64,000 nt of DNA, from assembly GCF_033170385.1 (NCBI RefSeq), contig NZ_CP126170.1, positions 644,001 to 708,000 of the forward strand, written 5' to 3'. The stretch's first letter is position 1; each line of letters begins with the position of its first letter. The stretch comes from Xanthomonas rydalmerensis (GTDB lineage Bacteria > Pseudomonadota > Gammaproteobacteria > Xanthomonadales > Xanthomonadaceae). Below are positions 1-8,135 of the stretch, in pieces. A program made the position numbers and the translations under genes. The notes below the pieces were generated by a model. The model saw only the letters and a program-made list of their open reading frames with translations, was not told the DNA's origin and did not search any database.

Positions 1-264
1 ATCGCCAACGACTTCATGGCGCAGTTCCAGAGCGACATCCTGGATGTGCCGGTGCTGCGCCCGGAAGTGGCCGAGACCACGGCGTTGGGGGCGGCCTACC
101 TGGCTGGCCTGGCCACCGGCTTCTGGAAGAACCGTGCCGAGATCGCCCAGCAGTGGGCGGTGGACCGCCGTTTCGAGCCGGACATGCCGGCCGAGCGCCG
201 CGAAGCCCTGTACGCCGGCTGGCAGCAGGCGGTGGAGGCGACGATGGGGTTCCGGGTTCGCTGA
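1..264 (+). CDS. glpK: Glycerol kinase, C-terminal end (partial)
   Basis: Glycerol kinase makes sn-glycerol 3-phosphate from glycerol and ATP in the cytoplasm. Only the last 87 codons are present; the gene runs off the left edge, open from base 1 to TGA at 262-264. The visible part holds the conserved C-terminal FGGY-kinase block ([20 protein letters not shown], then [12 protein letters not shown]), which shapes the ATP site in this family. A palindromic repeat follows 30 bp after the stop, so it is probably the last gene of its transcript. The family assignment is firm; the rest of the gene cannot be judged. Confidence 0.93.
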   Translation: MANDFMAQFQSDILDVPVLRPEVAETTALGAAYLAGLATGFWKNRAEIAQQWAVDRRFEPDMPAERREALYAGWQQAVEATMGFRVR

Positions 265-293
265 GGCGGGCGCCTGGCGCGACACGTGCATTT

Positions 294-360
294 GTAGGAG
301 CGGCTTCAGCCGCGACCGGGCGTTCCTGAGGTGCATGGTCGCGGCTGAAGCCGCTCCTAC
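294..360. repeat. Palindromic REP-like repeat, paired arms
   Basis: Two inverted arms (GTAGGAGCGGCTTCAGCCGC at the left, its complement at the right) are separated by a short variable centre. It is the first of about ten copies of this family in the window. Such pairs form strong hairpins and commonly sit after stop codons; this one follows glpK. Confidence 0.9.
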
Positions 361-442
361 ACAAGAAATTTCGTTGACGTGCCTTGTCGCCGCGTCCGTC
401 GAAAGCGGCGAATGCCGGCCGCGCACGAAACGCGTAGGAATT

Positions 443-467
443 GTAGGAGCGGCTTCAGCCGCGACAG
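443..467. repeat. Single arm of the REP-like repeat
   Basis: One arm only (GTAGGAGCGGCTTCAGCCGC and a few further bases), with no matching inverted arm nearby. Apart from this and the copy at 294-360, I see no gene or clear signal in 265-575. Confidence 0.8.
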
Positions 468-575
468 GGCTTTCCCATGAAAGCCCAGCCCGCACTGGTA
501 CAGCCGAAATTGCGCAACACCCACGCCAGTGGCGCTTGCCGCAATCCAGCGACGTCAATCGTGACTTGCAGGTGC

Positions 576-794
576 CTAGACGTACTGCGTCGGCCCACGC
601 GGGCCCGGCACCGGGGAATCCACGCCGCCGACCGGGTCCTGGATCGGCGGGATGGTCGGATCGGTCGGCTTGTCGGGGATCGGGTCGATCGGGCGGTCCG
701 GGGTCGGATCCACGCCGGGGTTCGGTACCTGGCCCGGCACCTCGTTCGGTGGCTGCTGCGGATCCTGGCCGGGATTGGGACTCTGCATATGCAT
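576..794 (-). CDS. Small proline/aspartate-rich hypothetical protein
   Basis: A 72-residue protein of unknown function. The start at 794 is chosen because AAGGAG lies 6 bases upstream on the minus strand; the frame stays open further upstream but looks non-coding there. The sequence has no signal peptide or membrane segment. It is dominated by a degenerate Pro-Asp repeat, with units such as DPTPDRP, IDPIPDKP and TDPTIPP between residues 29 and 50, suggesting an extended, disordered, acidic chain. It stands alone between glpK and a rightward HAD gene. I do not recognise a named family. Confidence 0.6.
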   Translation of the reverse strand: MHMQSPNPGQDPQQPPNEVPGQVPNPGVDPTPDRPIDPIPDKPTDPTIPPIQDPVGGVDSPVPGPRGPTQYV

Positions 795-948
795 GGGCGT
801 CTCCTTGCGATGAGTCGCCAGCGTGCGTGCTGCGCCGACGCGTGCGGGTGAAGCGCAGGGCAACGGCGGATGAAGGGCGGGCCAATCCGCGCGCCCGATG
901 GTCGCGGTAGGCAACGCACGCCGCTGGCGGAGACTCCGGCGCTCCGGC

Positions 949-1665
949 ATGCTGATGCCGATGCACCGCTACGACCTGGTCATCTTCGACTTCGACGGCA
1001 CCCTGGCCGACTCCTTCCCCTGGTTCCTGGCGACCATCAACGGCGTTGCCGACGAATTCGGCTTCCGCCGCTTCGACGTCGAGCGGCTGGAGGAAATCCG
1101 CAGCCTGAGCGCGCGCGAACTGATGGCACGCAGCGGCCTGCGCTGGTGGCGGGTGCCGGCGGTGGCGCGGCGCATGCGCACCCTGATGAGCGAACAGATC
1201 GAGCGCATCGCGCTGTTCGATGGCGTGGCCGACCTGCTCGCGCAGTTGGCGCAGGCCGGCGTGCAGCTGGCGCTGGTCACGTCCAACAGCCGCGCCAACG
1301 TCGAGCGCGTGCTCGGTCCCACGCTGCTCGCGCAGTTCCGCGACGTGCGCTGCGGTGCGGCGGTGCTGGGCAAGCGGCGCAAACTGCGCGCCAGCCTGCG
1401 CGCCTGCGGCGTTCCCGCCGCGCGGGCGCTGTGCGTGGGCGACGAGATCCGCGACGCCGAGGCCGCGCGGCAGGCCGGCATCGCCTTCGCCGGCGTCGCC
1501 TGGGGCTACACCTTGCCGGCCGCCTTGCAACCGCAGACGCCGCTGCCCTTGCTGCAGCGGCCGGACGCGCTGTCGGCGCTGGTGCTTGGTCCTGGCGTCT
1601 GTGCGCTGCCCGCGGCGCAGGCGGAAGCGGACAGCGCCTGCGCGGCCGTGGGCGGCGACGCATGA
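949..1665 (+). CDS. HAD-superfamily hydrolase (phosphoglycolate phosphatase-like)
   Basis: A 238-residue cytoplasmic phosphatase of HAD subfamily IA. Motif I is FDFDGTLADS near the N terminus (nucleophile and acid/base Asp), motif II is the VTSNS segment, the conserved Lys lies in GKRRK, and motif IV is VGDEIRDAEAA. The helical cap between motifs I and II fits small phosphorylated substrates such as phosphoglycolate, but the substrate cannot be read from sequence. Starts at 949, 955 and 961 are all in frame; 949 is used because GGCGGAGA lies upstream. Its stop overlaps the next start (ATGA), so the two genes are probably cotranslated. Confidence 0.82.
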   Translation: MLMPMHRYDLVIFDFDGTLADSFPWFLATINGVADEFGFRRFDVERLEEIRSLSARELMARSGLRWWRVPAVARRMRTLMSEQIERIALFDGVADLLAQLAQAGVQLALVTSNSRANVERVLGPTLLAQFRDVRCGAAVLGKRRKLRASLRACGVPAARALCVGDEIRDAEAARQAGIAFAGVAWGYTLPAALQPQTPLPLLQRPDALSALVLGPGVCALPAAQAEADSACAAVGGDA

Positions 1666-2154
1666 CGTGGCTGCCCTACGCGATCTGCGCGTTGATCGCG
1701 ATCGTCTTCCTGGGCAGCGCCGCGATGCTGATCCGAGCCTTGTATCGCATGGGGCGCAGCCAGGTGACGGACCTTGTATCGCATGGGGCGCAGCCAGGTG
1801 ACGGACCTGCTGGATGCCTCGTTCCGCGAGCAGGCGTTTCCGGGCGAGCATGGACCGCTGCACGGCGGCGACCTGACCGTGGTCAAGAAATCCAAGCAGA
1901 ACATCGAAAGCAGCTACGGCCATGTGTATTCGATCGCGCCGGATGCCGCGCTGCACACGGCCGATGCGTTCTGGTACTGCGTCGGGCCGGGGCCGTGCTG
2001 GTTCCTGGCCATTCCGGTGGTGACGTCCGGCTTCGGCCAGGCGCAGGTGCGTTGGATCGTGCGGCCGATGACCGAGGGACGCATGCGCGCGGCACTGCAG
2101 TTCGATCGCAAGGCGACCCGGCTGGCATTCGGCGAGCGGCCGGTCGTGCGCTGA
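1662..2154 (+). pseudogene. Membrane-anchored hypothetical protein, frameshifted by a tandem duplication
   Basis: The first frame starts at ATG 1662, overlapping the HAD stop, and encodes a membrane anchor (LPYAICALIAIVFLGSAAML) followed by RALYRMGRSQVTDL. It then shifts out of frame inside a perfect 34-bp tandem duplication. The rest of the protein continues in another frame from about 1774 to TGA at 2154, repeating YRMGRSQVTDL before LDASFREQ. Removing one 34-bp unit restores a continuous 152-residue protein, so this is a broken or switchable copy of an intact gene. The C-terminal part (residues from DASFREQ to GERPVVR) has no motif I recognise. Read-through by internal start at TTG 1774 is possible but unsupported. 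Confidence 0.75.
1738..1808. repeat. Perfect 34-bp tandem duplication
   Basis: Bases 1738-1771 are repeated exactly at 1772-1805, and the match continues three bases to 1808. The unit begins CCTTGTATCGCATGG and ends CAGGTGACGGA. Because 34 is not a multiple of three, it shifts the reading frame of the gene it lies in. Confidence 0.95.
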
Positions 2155-2449
2155 GTTCGCGGACCAGCGCAGTGGGCGAGGCGCCGCTGCGCGAAACGAC
2201 CGGTCGGCATCGCTGTCGCCCCGTCCGACATCGGTCGGGCGCGCCGCGGCGGCATGCGCCGCTGGCGGGCTGCGGAGTCAGCGGTGCTCCCCTGGTGCGA
2301 TCCGTGACGGCTGCGCAGCGCGATCGGCAGCCGCGGCATCGCGGCCCTCAGCGCGCCGGCGCTGGGTCAGTGAGGCGACGCCATTGTGCCTTCGCCGCTG
2401 CTCGCGGGCCGCCGGCCGGGCGCTGCGCAAGCGATTGCTGCGCTGCAGG

Positions 2450-2477
2450 TTGATTGTTCACTTGTGATTGCTATATT
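2450..2477 (+). promoter_or_regulatory. Candidate sigma-70 promoter for the L-fucose operon
   Basis: TTGATT (2450-2455) and TATATT (2472-2477) are separated by 16 bp in an AT-rich island of the otherwise GC-rich gap 2155-2645. The spacer holds TCAC-TT-GTGA (2458-2467), a short inverted repeat that could be a regulator site. It lies about 170 bp before the first fucose gene. I see no gene elsewhere in this gap. Confidence 0.45.
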
Positions 2478-2645
2478 CATAGGCGAACAGTCGCGGCGCC
2501 CGTTGCCATCCTGGGCGTGCATGCTGCGGCCTTAACTCATCGCGCCCGATCCCGGGCAGAGGCGTGCCATGCGCAACCCCAGCAGCTACCGTCCCTCGCG
2601 CGTCCGTGGGCGATCCGCTGTGGCTGTCATGCCGGGAGTGCGCGC

Positions 2646-3677
2646 ATGGCGCTGAACGCTGCCGCCGCCGACGCCTTGGCGCCGCGCCCGCTGGGCACCA
2701 GCGGCGTGCACCTGTCCACGCTGGGCTTCGGTGCCGCGCCGATCGGCAATCTGTACGCCGAGGTGGACGACACGGTGGCGCTGGCCGCGGTGGCCGACGC
2801 CTATGCCGCCGGCATCCGCCATTTCGATACCGCGCCGTACTACGGCTATGGGCTGAGCGAGCAGCGCCTGGGGCAGGGCCTGCGTGGGCTGCCGCGCGCC
2901 AGCTACACGCTCTCGACCAAGGTCGGGCGCTGCGTCTACGACGATGCCGCGGCGGCGCCGGGGCGCGAGGGCTTCGCCGTGGCCGGGCGCCGCGCCGAGT
3001 TCGACTACAGCCGCGACGGCGTGCTGCGTGCGTTCGAGAGCAGCCTGCAGCGGCTCGGCACCGATCACATCGACGTGCTGCTGCTGCACGACATCGGCCG
3101 CCTGACCCACGCCGAGCGCCATCCGGCGATGCTGCGGCAGGCGCTGGACGAGGCCTTGCCGACGATGGCCGCGCTCAAGGCGCAGGGCGCGTGCCGGGCG
3201 ATCGGCATCGGTGTCAACGAGGAAGACGTAGCGGTGGAACTGATGCCGCTGTTCCCGCTCGATTGCGTGATGCTCGCCGGCCGCTACACCCTGCTCGAAC
3301 AGCATGCCGCGCAGCGGATCATGGCGCAGGCGCTGCAGCGGCAGGTCGGCATCCTGGTCGCCGGGCCGTACAGCTCCGGCCTGCTGAGCGACGCGCGCGG
3401 GCCGGGCGATACCTACAACTACGCGCCGGTGGATCCGGCCACGCTGCAGCACGCGCAGCGCCTGTTCGCGGCCTGCGCGGCGCACGGTGTCGACGTGGGC
3501 GCGGCGGCGCTGCAGTTTCCGCTGGCCCATCCGGCGGTGAGCACGGTGGTCGCCGGCATGCGCACGCCGGCGGAAGTGGCCAGCGCCGCCACACGTCTGC
3601 GCGCGTCGATTCCCGCTGCGTTGTGGCAACAGCTGCGCGACGACGGCCTGCTGCGCGCGCCGGTGCCGACGCCGTGA
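2646..3677 (+). CDS. Aldo/keto reductase, likely L-fucose dehydrogenase
   Basis: A 343-residue aldo-keto reductase of the pyridoxal / D-threo-aldose 1-dehydrogenase type, expected to oxidise L-fucose at C1 to L-fuconolactone with NAD(P). The catalytic tetrad is visible: Asp61 and Tyr66 in FDTAPYYGYG, Lys92 in STKVGR and His148 in LLLHDIG. The cofactor end is TVVAGMRTPAEV. ATG 2646 is preferred over longer frames because GGGAG lies just upstream and the fold begins soon after. It is first in a tightly packed operon, and its stop overlaps the GTG of the lactonase gene. The substrate is inferred from that company. Confidence 0.85.
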   Translation: MALNAAAADALAPRPLGTSGVHLSTLGFGAAPIGNLYAEVDDTVALAAVADAYAAGIRHFDTAPYYGYGLSEQRLGQGLRGLPRASYTLSTKVGRCVYDDAAAAPGREGFAVAGRRAEFDYSRDGVLRAFESSLQRLGTDHIDVLLLHDIGRLTHAERHPAMLRQALDEALPTMAALKAQGACRAIGIGVNEEDVAVELMPLFPLDCVMLAGRYTLLEQHAAQRIMAQALQRQVGILVAGPYSSGLLSDARGPGDTYNYAPVDPATLQHAQRLFAACAAHGVDVGAAALQFPLAHPAVSTVVAGMRTPAEVASAATRLRASIPAALWQQLRDDGLLRAPVPTP

Positions 3678-4555
3678 ACGCGATCGACGCCCATGTGCAT
3701 TTCTGGCGCCTGGCGCGTGGCGACTACACCTGGCTGACGCCGGAGCTGGGCGTGCTGTACCGCGACTACCTGCCCGAGGACCTGGCCGCGACGCTGGACG
3801 CGCACGGCGTGACCGCGCTGGTGGCGGTGCAGGCGGCGCAAAGCGAGGCGGAAACGCGCTATTTGCTGCAGCTGGCGCGCGCCGAGCCGCGTATCGCTGG
3901 CGTGGTCGGCTGGGTGGATTTCGAGGCGGCCGACGTCGCCGCGCGCATCGCCGCGCTGTGCGCAGAAGGCGCAGGCCTGCTCAAGGGGCTGCGGCCGATG
4001 GTGCAGGATCTGGCCGATCCGCAGTGGCTGGCGCGGCCGCAGCTGGACGCGGCCTTCGATGCGCTGCTGCAGCACGACCTGGCTTTCGACGCGCTGGTGC
4101 GGCCGCTGCACCTGCCGGCGCTGCTGGCGCGGTTGCAGCGTCATCCGCAGTTGCGTGTGGTGCTGGATCACGCCGGCAAGCCGGCCATCGGCGCTGCCGG
4201 CTTCCAGGCCTGGGCCGACGGCCTCGCGCACCTGGCGCAGCACCCCAACGTGGTGTGCAAGCTGTCCGGCCTGCTCACCGAACTGCCGGCCGACGCCGCC
4301 ATCGACGATCCCGCGCTTGCCCCCTATGTGGTGCACCTGTTCGCCTGTTTCGGCGCGCAGCGGCTGCTGTGGGGCAGCGACTGGCCGGTGCTCACCCAGC
4401 GTGCCGACTACGCCGCCTGGATGGCGCTGGCGCAGGCCTGGGTCGCGCAGCACGCCGCCGGCGCCGCCGAGGCGGTGTTCGCCGGCAATGCGCGGCGCGT
4501 CTATCGCCTGTCCGATCCGATTGCTTTCCCCCCGACCTGGAGTCCCGACCCATGA
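3674..4555 (+). CDS. Amidohydrolase family L-fuconolactonase
   Basis: A 293-residue amidohydrolase-2 (TIM-barrel) lactonase, expected to open L-fuconolactone to L-fuconate. The metal-binding His-x-His is at residues 7 and 9 (IDAHVHFW), a conserved His is in VLDHAGKP, and the C-terminal Asp is in GSDWPVL (Asp236). The start is GTG at 3674, four bases overlapping the upstream stop (GTGA), a strong sign of translational coupling. The position between the dehydrogenase and the later fuconate enzymes matches the known Xanthomonas non-phosphorylated fucose route. Confidence 0.87.
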   Translation: MNAIDAHVHFWRLARGDYTWLTPELGVLYRDYLPEDLAATLDAHGVTALVAVQAAQSEAETRYLLQLARAEPRIAGVVGWVDFEAADVAARIAALCAEGAGLLKGLRPMVQDLADPQWLARPQLDAAFDALLQHDLAFDALVRPLHLPALLARLQRHPQLRVVLDHAGKPAIGAAGFQAWADGLAHLAQHPNVVCKLSGLLTELPADAAIDDPALAPYVVHLFACFGAQRLLWGSDWPVLTQRADYAAWMALAQAWVAQHAAGAAEAVFAGNARRVYRLSDPIAFPPTWSPDP

Positions 4556-4586
4556 CCACGTTCGCGTCCGTTTCCGGGAGCCGCGC

Positions 4587-5333
4587 ATGAGCGGCCGTCT
4601 GCAAGGCAAGCGCTGCCTGATCACCGCCGCCGGCGCCGGCATCGGCCGCGAGAGCGCACTGGCCTGCGCGCGCGAAGGCGCGCAGGTGCTGGCCACCGAC
4701 ATCGACGCCGCCGCGCTGCAGGCCCTGGCCGCCGAGTCCGATGGCATCGCCACGCAAACCCTGGATGTCACCGATGCCGCCGCGATCCAGGCGCTGGTGG
4801 CGGCGCAGCCGACCTTCGACGTGCTGTTCAACTGCGCCGGCTACGTGCACCAGGGCAGCATCCTCGACTGCGACACGCCGGCCTGGAAGCGCTCGTTTGC
4901 GATCAACGTCGATGCGATGTACTACCTGTGCCAGGCGGTGCTGCCGGGCATGCTCGCGCAGGGCCGCGGCAGCATCGTCAACATGTCCTCGGTGGCGTCC
5001 AGCATCAAGGGCGTGCCCAACCGCTTCGCCTACGGCGTGACCAAGGCGGCGGTGATCGGCCTGAGCAAGGCCATCGCCGCCGACTACGTGGCCAAGGGCA
5101 TCCGCTGCAACGCGATCTGCCCCGGCACGATCAAGACGCCGTCGCTAGGCGAGCGGGTCAAGGCGCTAGGCGGCGACGAGCAGGCGGTGTGGAAGAGCTT
5201 CACCGACCGCCAGCCGATGGGCCGCCTCGGCGACCCGCGCGAGATCGCGCAGCTGGTGGTGTACCTGGCCTCGGACGAATCCTCGTTCACCACCGGCCAG
5301 ACCCACATCATCGACGGTGGCTGGTCGAACTGA
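4587..5333 (+). CDS. SDR, 2-keto-3-deoxy-L-fuconate dehydrogenase
   Basis: A 248-residue classical short-chain dehydrogenase. It has the glycine-rich cofactor motif near residues 13-20 (AAGAGIG), an acidic residue at the end of the second strand (ATDIDA) favouring NAD, and the catalytic SVASS serines, Tyr149 and Lys153 (YGVTK). It ends in the typical TGQTHIIDGGWSN. In this pathway it oxidises 2-keto-3-deoxy-L-fuconate to the 2,4-diketo acid. ATG 4587 follows GGGAG and lies 31 bp after the lactonase. The family is certain; the substrate rests on operon context. Confidence 0.87.
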   Translation: MSGRLQGKRCLITAAGAGIGRESALACAREGAQVLATDIDAAALQALAAESDGIATQTLDVTDAAAIQALVAAQPTFDVLFNCAGYVHQGSILDCDTPAWKRSFAINVDAMYYLCQAVLPGMLAQGRGSIVNMSSVASSIKGVPNRFAYGVTKAAVIGLSKAIAADYVAKGIRCNAICPGTIKTPSLGERVKALGGDEQAVWKSFTDRQPMGRLGDPREIAQLVVYLASDESSFTTGQTHIIDGGWSN

Positions 5334-5367
5334 CCGCGCCATCCCCTTTTCGACAGAGGATTTCCCC

Positions 5368-6225
5368 ATGAAACTGCTGCGTTACGGCGAACCCGGCCAC
5401 GAACGCCCGGCCCTGCTCGATGCCGACGGCCACCTGCGCGATCTCTCGGCGGTGATCGACGACGTCGCCGGCGAGCACCTCACCGCCGCTGGCCTGGCCC
5501 GGCTGCGCGCGCTCGATCCGGCCACGCTGCCGCAGGTGGACGGCGAGGTGCGCTATGGCGCGGCCGTGGGCCGCGTCGGCAAGTTCATCTGTGTCGGGCT
5601 CAATTACGCCGACCACGCCGCCGAGTCGGGCATGGCGGTGCCGGAGATGCCGGTGCTGTTCATGAAGGCCACCAGCGCGATCAGCGGCCCCAACGACACG
5701 GTGACGATCCCGCGCGGTTCGCTCAAGACCGACTGGGAAGTGGAACTGGGCGTGGTGATCGGCGATACCGCGCGCGACGTGTCGGTGGAGGACGCGCTGT
5801 CGCACGTCGCCGGCTATGCGGTGATCAACGATCTGTCCGAGCGCGCGTTCCAGCTCGAGCACGGCGGGCAGTGGGTGAAGGGCAAGAGCTGCGACGGCTT
5901 CGGCCCGATCGGCCCATGGCTGGTCACCGCCGACGAGGTGCCGGATCCGCAGAACCTGTCGATGTGGCTGGAGGTCAATGGCCATCGCTACCAGAACGGC
6001 AGCACCCGCACGATGGTGTTCGGCGTGGCCGAGCTGGTCAGCCACATCAGCCGCTACATGACCCTGCTGCCGGGCGACGTGATCAGCACCGGCACGCCGC
6101 CGGGCGTGGGCCTGGGGCAGAAGCCGCAGGTGTACCTGAAGCCGGGCGACGTGATGCGGCTGGGCATCGAAGGCCTGGGCGAGCAACGCCAGGCCGTCGT
6201 CGCGCATCCGCGCGACGCGCAGTAG
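5368..6225 (+). CDS. FAH-family 2,4-diketo-3-deoxy-L-fuconate hydrolase
   Basis: A 285-residue fumarylacetoacetate-hydrolase-fold enzyme expected to cleave the diketo acid to pyruvate and L-lactate. The fold's signature is seen in KFICVGLNYADHA, then metal ligands Glu124 and Glu126 (DWEVELGVVIG) and Asp155 (INDLSERAFQ), and GDVISTGTPPGVG near the end. It lies 34 bp after the dehydrogenase with GAGGA ahead of ATG 5368. A hairpin-repeat pair of 270 bp separates it from the dehydratase gene, so the operon may be partly attenuated there. Confidence 0.87.
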   Translation: MKLLRYGEPGHERPALLDADGHLRDLSAVIDDVAGEHLTAAGLARLRALDPATLPQVDGEVRYGAAVGRVGKFICVGLNYADHAAESGMAVPEMPVLFMKATSAISGPNDTVTIPRGSLKTDWEVELGVVIGDTARDVSVEDALSHVAGYAVINDLSERAFQLEHGGQWVKGKSCDGFGPIGPWLVTADEVPDPQNLSMWLEVNGHRYQNGSTRTMVFGVAELVSHISRYMTLLPGDVISTGTPPGVGLGQKPQVYLKPGDVMRLGIEGLGEQRQAVVAHPRDAQ

Positions 6226-6247
6226 CTGCACGACGCGAGAGAAAAAG

Positions 6248-6440
6248 CCCCTCTCCCTCCGGGAGAGGGGTTGGGGTGAGGGTAGGGGCGAAGCCACCTC
6301 GCCATGCATCCCGGTGTGGCTTTCGCTCGCGCGTGAGCGGTCCCGCTGCTTGCTCCTAGCTTCGTTCTTGTTTTGCTGGGGCGGCTGCAGTCGTGCACCA
6401 CCGCACCCTCACCCCAACCCCTCTCCCGGGGGGAGAGGGG
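6248..6440. repeat. Inverted pair of CCCCTCTCCC hairpin repeats
   Basis: A copy at 6248-6283 (hairpin followed by TTGGGGTGAGGGT) and an inverted copy at 6405-6440 face each other across about 120 bp without a gene. Both arms form GC-rich hairpins within the fucose operon, between the hydrolase and the dehydratase. Confidence 0.88.
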
Positions 6441-6495
6441 CTGCTCCATCGTTGTTTTGCCTGTTCCTCTCACCGCTTCATCGACCAGGATCCCC

Positions 6496-7815
6496 ATGAG
6501 CAAAATCGTCGCGCTCGAGACCTTCGACGTCCGTTTCCCCACCTCGCGCGAACTGGACGGTTCCGATGCGATGAATCCGGATCCGGATTATTCGGCCGCC
6601 TATCTGCGCCTGCGCACCGATGCCGACGATGGTCTCGCCGGCTACGGCCTGGCCTTCACCATCGGCCGCGGCAACGATGTGCAGAGCGCGGCGGTGGCGG
6701 CACTGGCGCACCACGTGGTCGGCCGCGACGTGGAGACGGTGATCGGCGATCTGGGCGGTTTCGCGCGCAGCCTCACCGACGACTCGCAACTGCGCTGGCT
6801 GGGCCCGGAAAAGGGTGTGATGCACATGGCCATCGGCGCCGTGGTCAACGCCGCCTGGGACATGGCCGCGCGCCGCGCCGGCAAGCCGCTGTGGCGCTTC
6901 ATCGCCGAGCTGTCGCCGGAGCAACTGGTGGACGCGATCGACTTCCGCTACCTCAGCGACGCGCTGACCCCGGACGAGGCGCTGGCCATGTTGCGCGACT
7001 CCGAACCGCTGCGCGCCGAGCGCATCCAGACCCTGCTCGACCAGGGCTATCCGGCCTACACCACCTCGCCCGGCTGGCTCGGCTATTCCGACGAGAAGCT
7101 GGTGCGCCTGGCCAAGGAAGCGGTGGCCGACGGCTTTCGCACGATCAAGCTCAAGGTCGGCGCCAACGTGGAGGACGACATCCGCCGTTGCCGCCTGGCG
7201 CGCGCAGCGATCGGCCCGGACATCGCCATGGCGGTGGACGCCAACCAGCGCTGGGACGTGGGCCCGGCGATCGCCTGGATGCGCCGGCTGGCCGAGTTCG
7301 GCATCGCCTGGATCGAGGAGCCGACCAGCCCCGACGATGTGCTCGGCCATGCCGCGATCCGCCGCGGCATCGCGCCGGTGCCGGTCTCCACCGGCGAGCA
7401 CACCCAGAACCGCGTGGTGTTCAAGCAGTTGCTGCAGGCCGGCGCGGTGGACCTGATCCAGATCGATGCCGCGCGCGTGGGCGGCGTCAACGAGAACCTG
7501 GCGATCCTGCTGCTGGCGGCCAAGTTCGGCGTGCGCGTGTTCCCGCATGCCGGCGGCGTGGGCCTGTGCGAACTGGTGCAGCACCTGGCGATGGCCGATT
7601 TCGTCGCCATCACCGGCAAGATGGAAGACCGCGCGATCGAGTTCGTCGACCACCTGCACCAGCACTTCGTCGACCCCGTGCGGATCGTGCACGGCCGCTA
7701 CCTGGCGCCGACGGCGCCGGGCTTCTCGGCCGAGATGCATGCCACTTCGGTCAGCGAGTTCCTGTATCCGGATGGCCCGTTCTGGAGTGCGGATCTGGCG
7801 GCGCAGGGCGCCTGA
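6496..7815 (+). CDS. L-fuconate dehydratase, enolase superfamily
   Basis: A 439-residue enolase-superfamily dehydratase that removes water from L-fuconate to give 2-keto-3-deoxy-L-fuconate. The active site is complete: Lys218 and Lys220 (KLKVG), metal ligands Asp248 (VDANQRW), Glu274 ([10 protein letters not shown]) and Glu301 (STGEHTQNR), and the general acid/base His in FPHAGGVG. These agree in spacing with the characterised Xanthomonas campestris enzyme. The start ATG 6496 begins [15 protein letters not shown]. An IS110 element lies 77 bp after its stop, separating it from the mutarotase and permease genes. Confidence 0.93.
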   Translation: MSKIVALETFDVRFPTSRELDGSDAMNPDPDYSAAYLRLRTDADDGLAGYGLAFTIGRGNDVQSAAVAALAHHVVGRDVETVIGDLGGFARSLTDDSQLRWLGPEKGVMHMAIGAVVNAAWDMAARRAGKPLWRFIAELSPEQLVDAIDFRYLSDALTPDEALAMLRDSEPLRAERIQTLLDQGYPAYTTSPGWLGYSDEKLVRLAKEAVADGFRTIKLKVGANVEDDIRRCRLARAAIGPDIAMAVDANQRWDVGPAIAWMRRLAEFGIAWIEEPTSPDDVLGHAAIRRGIAPVPVSTGEHTQNRVVFKQLLQAGAVDLIQIDAARVGGVNENLAILLLAAKFGVRVFPHAGGVGLCELVQHLAMADFVAITGKMEDRAIEFVDHLHQHFVDPVRIVHGRYLAPTAPGFSAEMHATSVSEFLYPDGPFWSADLAAQGA

Positions 7816-7870
7816 GTTTTGCGGTGTAGGTGCGTTTCCGCTGACGGAAGCGCACCGGCTGCGTTGAAGC

Positions 7871-7892
7871 GGTCGCGGCTGAAGCCGCTCCT
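7871..7892 (+). repeat. REP-like arm that is the target of IS110 copy 1
   Basis: The arm reads GGCTGAAGCCGCTCCT at its end and stops exactly where the insertion sequence begins. An intact copy would continue AC, and AC is found at 9125-9126 just beyond the element. The element therefore split the repeat after CCT. Confidence 0.85.
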
Positions 7893-8135
7893 TGTATCTG
7901 GACCTGGCGCCCCTAAACAGGCGTCATGTCTTCCGACTGATCATCGGAGGAGGTGTGGGAAGTCCAGTCGCTCCTGAAGCTTCGAGCTTGCATCGTAGAT
8001 CGGCTCCCCTCTCCACATGCTGGCCCTTGGGTGTCCGAACGGTATCCAGAGTCCGCCCCCGGCGTGAACTCGCATCGACAAGGCAGGACCGGGCACAGCG
8101 CCGATCATGACCCTGACACGATGGAGGAATCGCGT
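7893..8135 (+). ncRNA. Candidate bridge RNA region of IS110 copy 1
   Basis: In the IS110 group a noncoding RNA from the 5' end pairs with target and donor DNA. Here GTCGCTCCT (7967-7975) could pair along the left target GCCGCTCCT with one G-U. GTAG at 7995-7998 complements the right target CTAC. ACGGTATC (8039-8046) matches the element's right end, and ACAAG (8078-8082) complements its left junction CTTGT. The order (left target, right target, left donor, right donor) fits a two-loop bridge RNA. RNA ends and fold are not determined; this is inference. Confidence 0.55.

Noticed and set aside
870..2453. A 527-residue rightward frame over the HAD gene and the broken membrane gene
   Set aside because: It is an out-of-frame shadow over the HAD gene; only its part after base 1662 corresponds to a real start, and that is broken by the 34-bp duplication.
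8121..8135. Earlier transposase start at ATG 8121
   Set aside because: In frame, but GGAGG is ideally placed for ATG 8136, and the GID motif sits where IS110 proteins normally begin.
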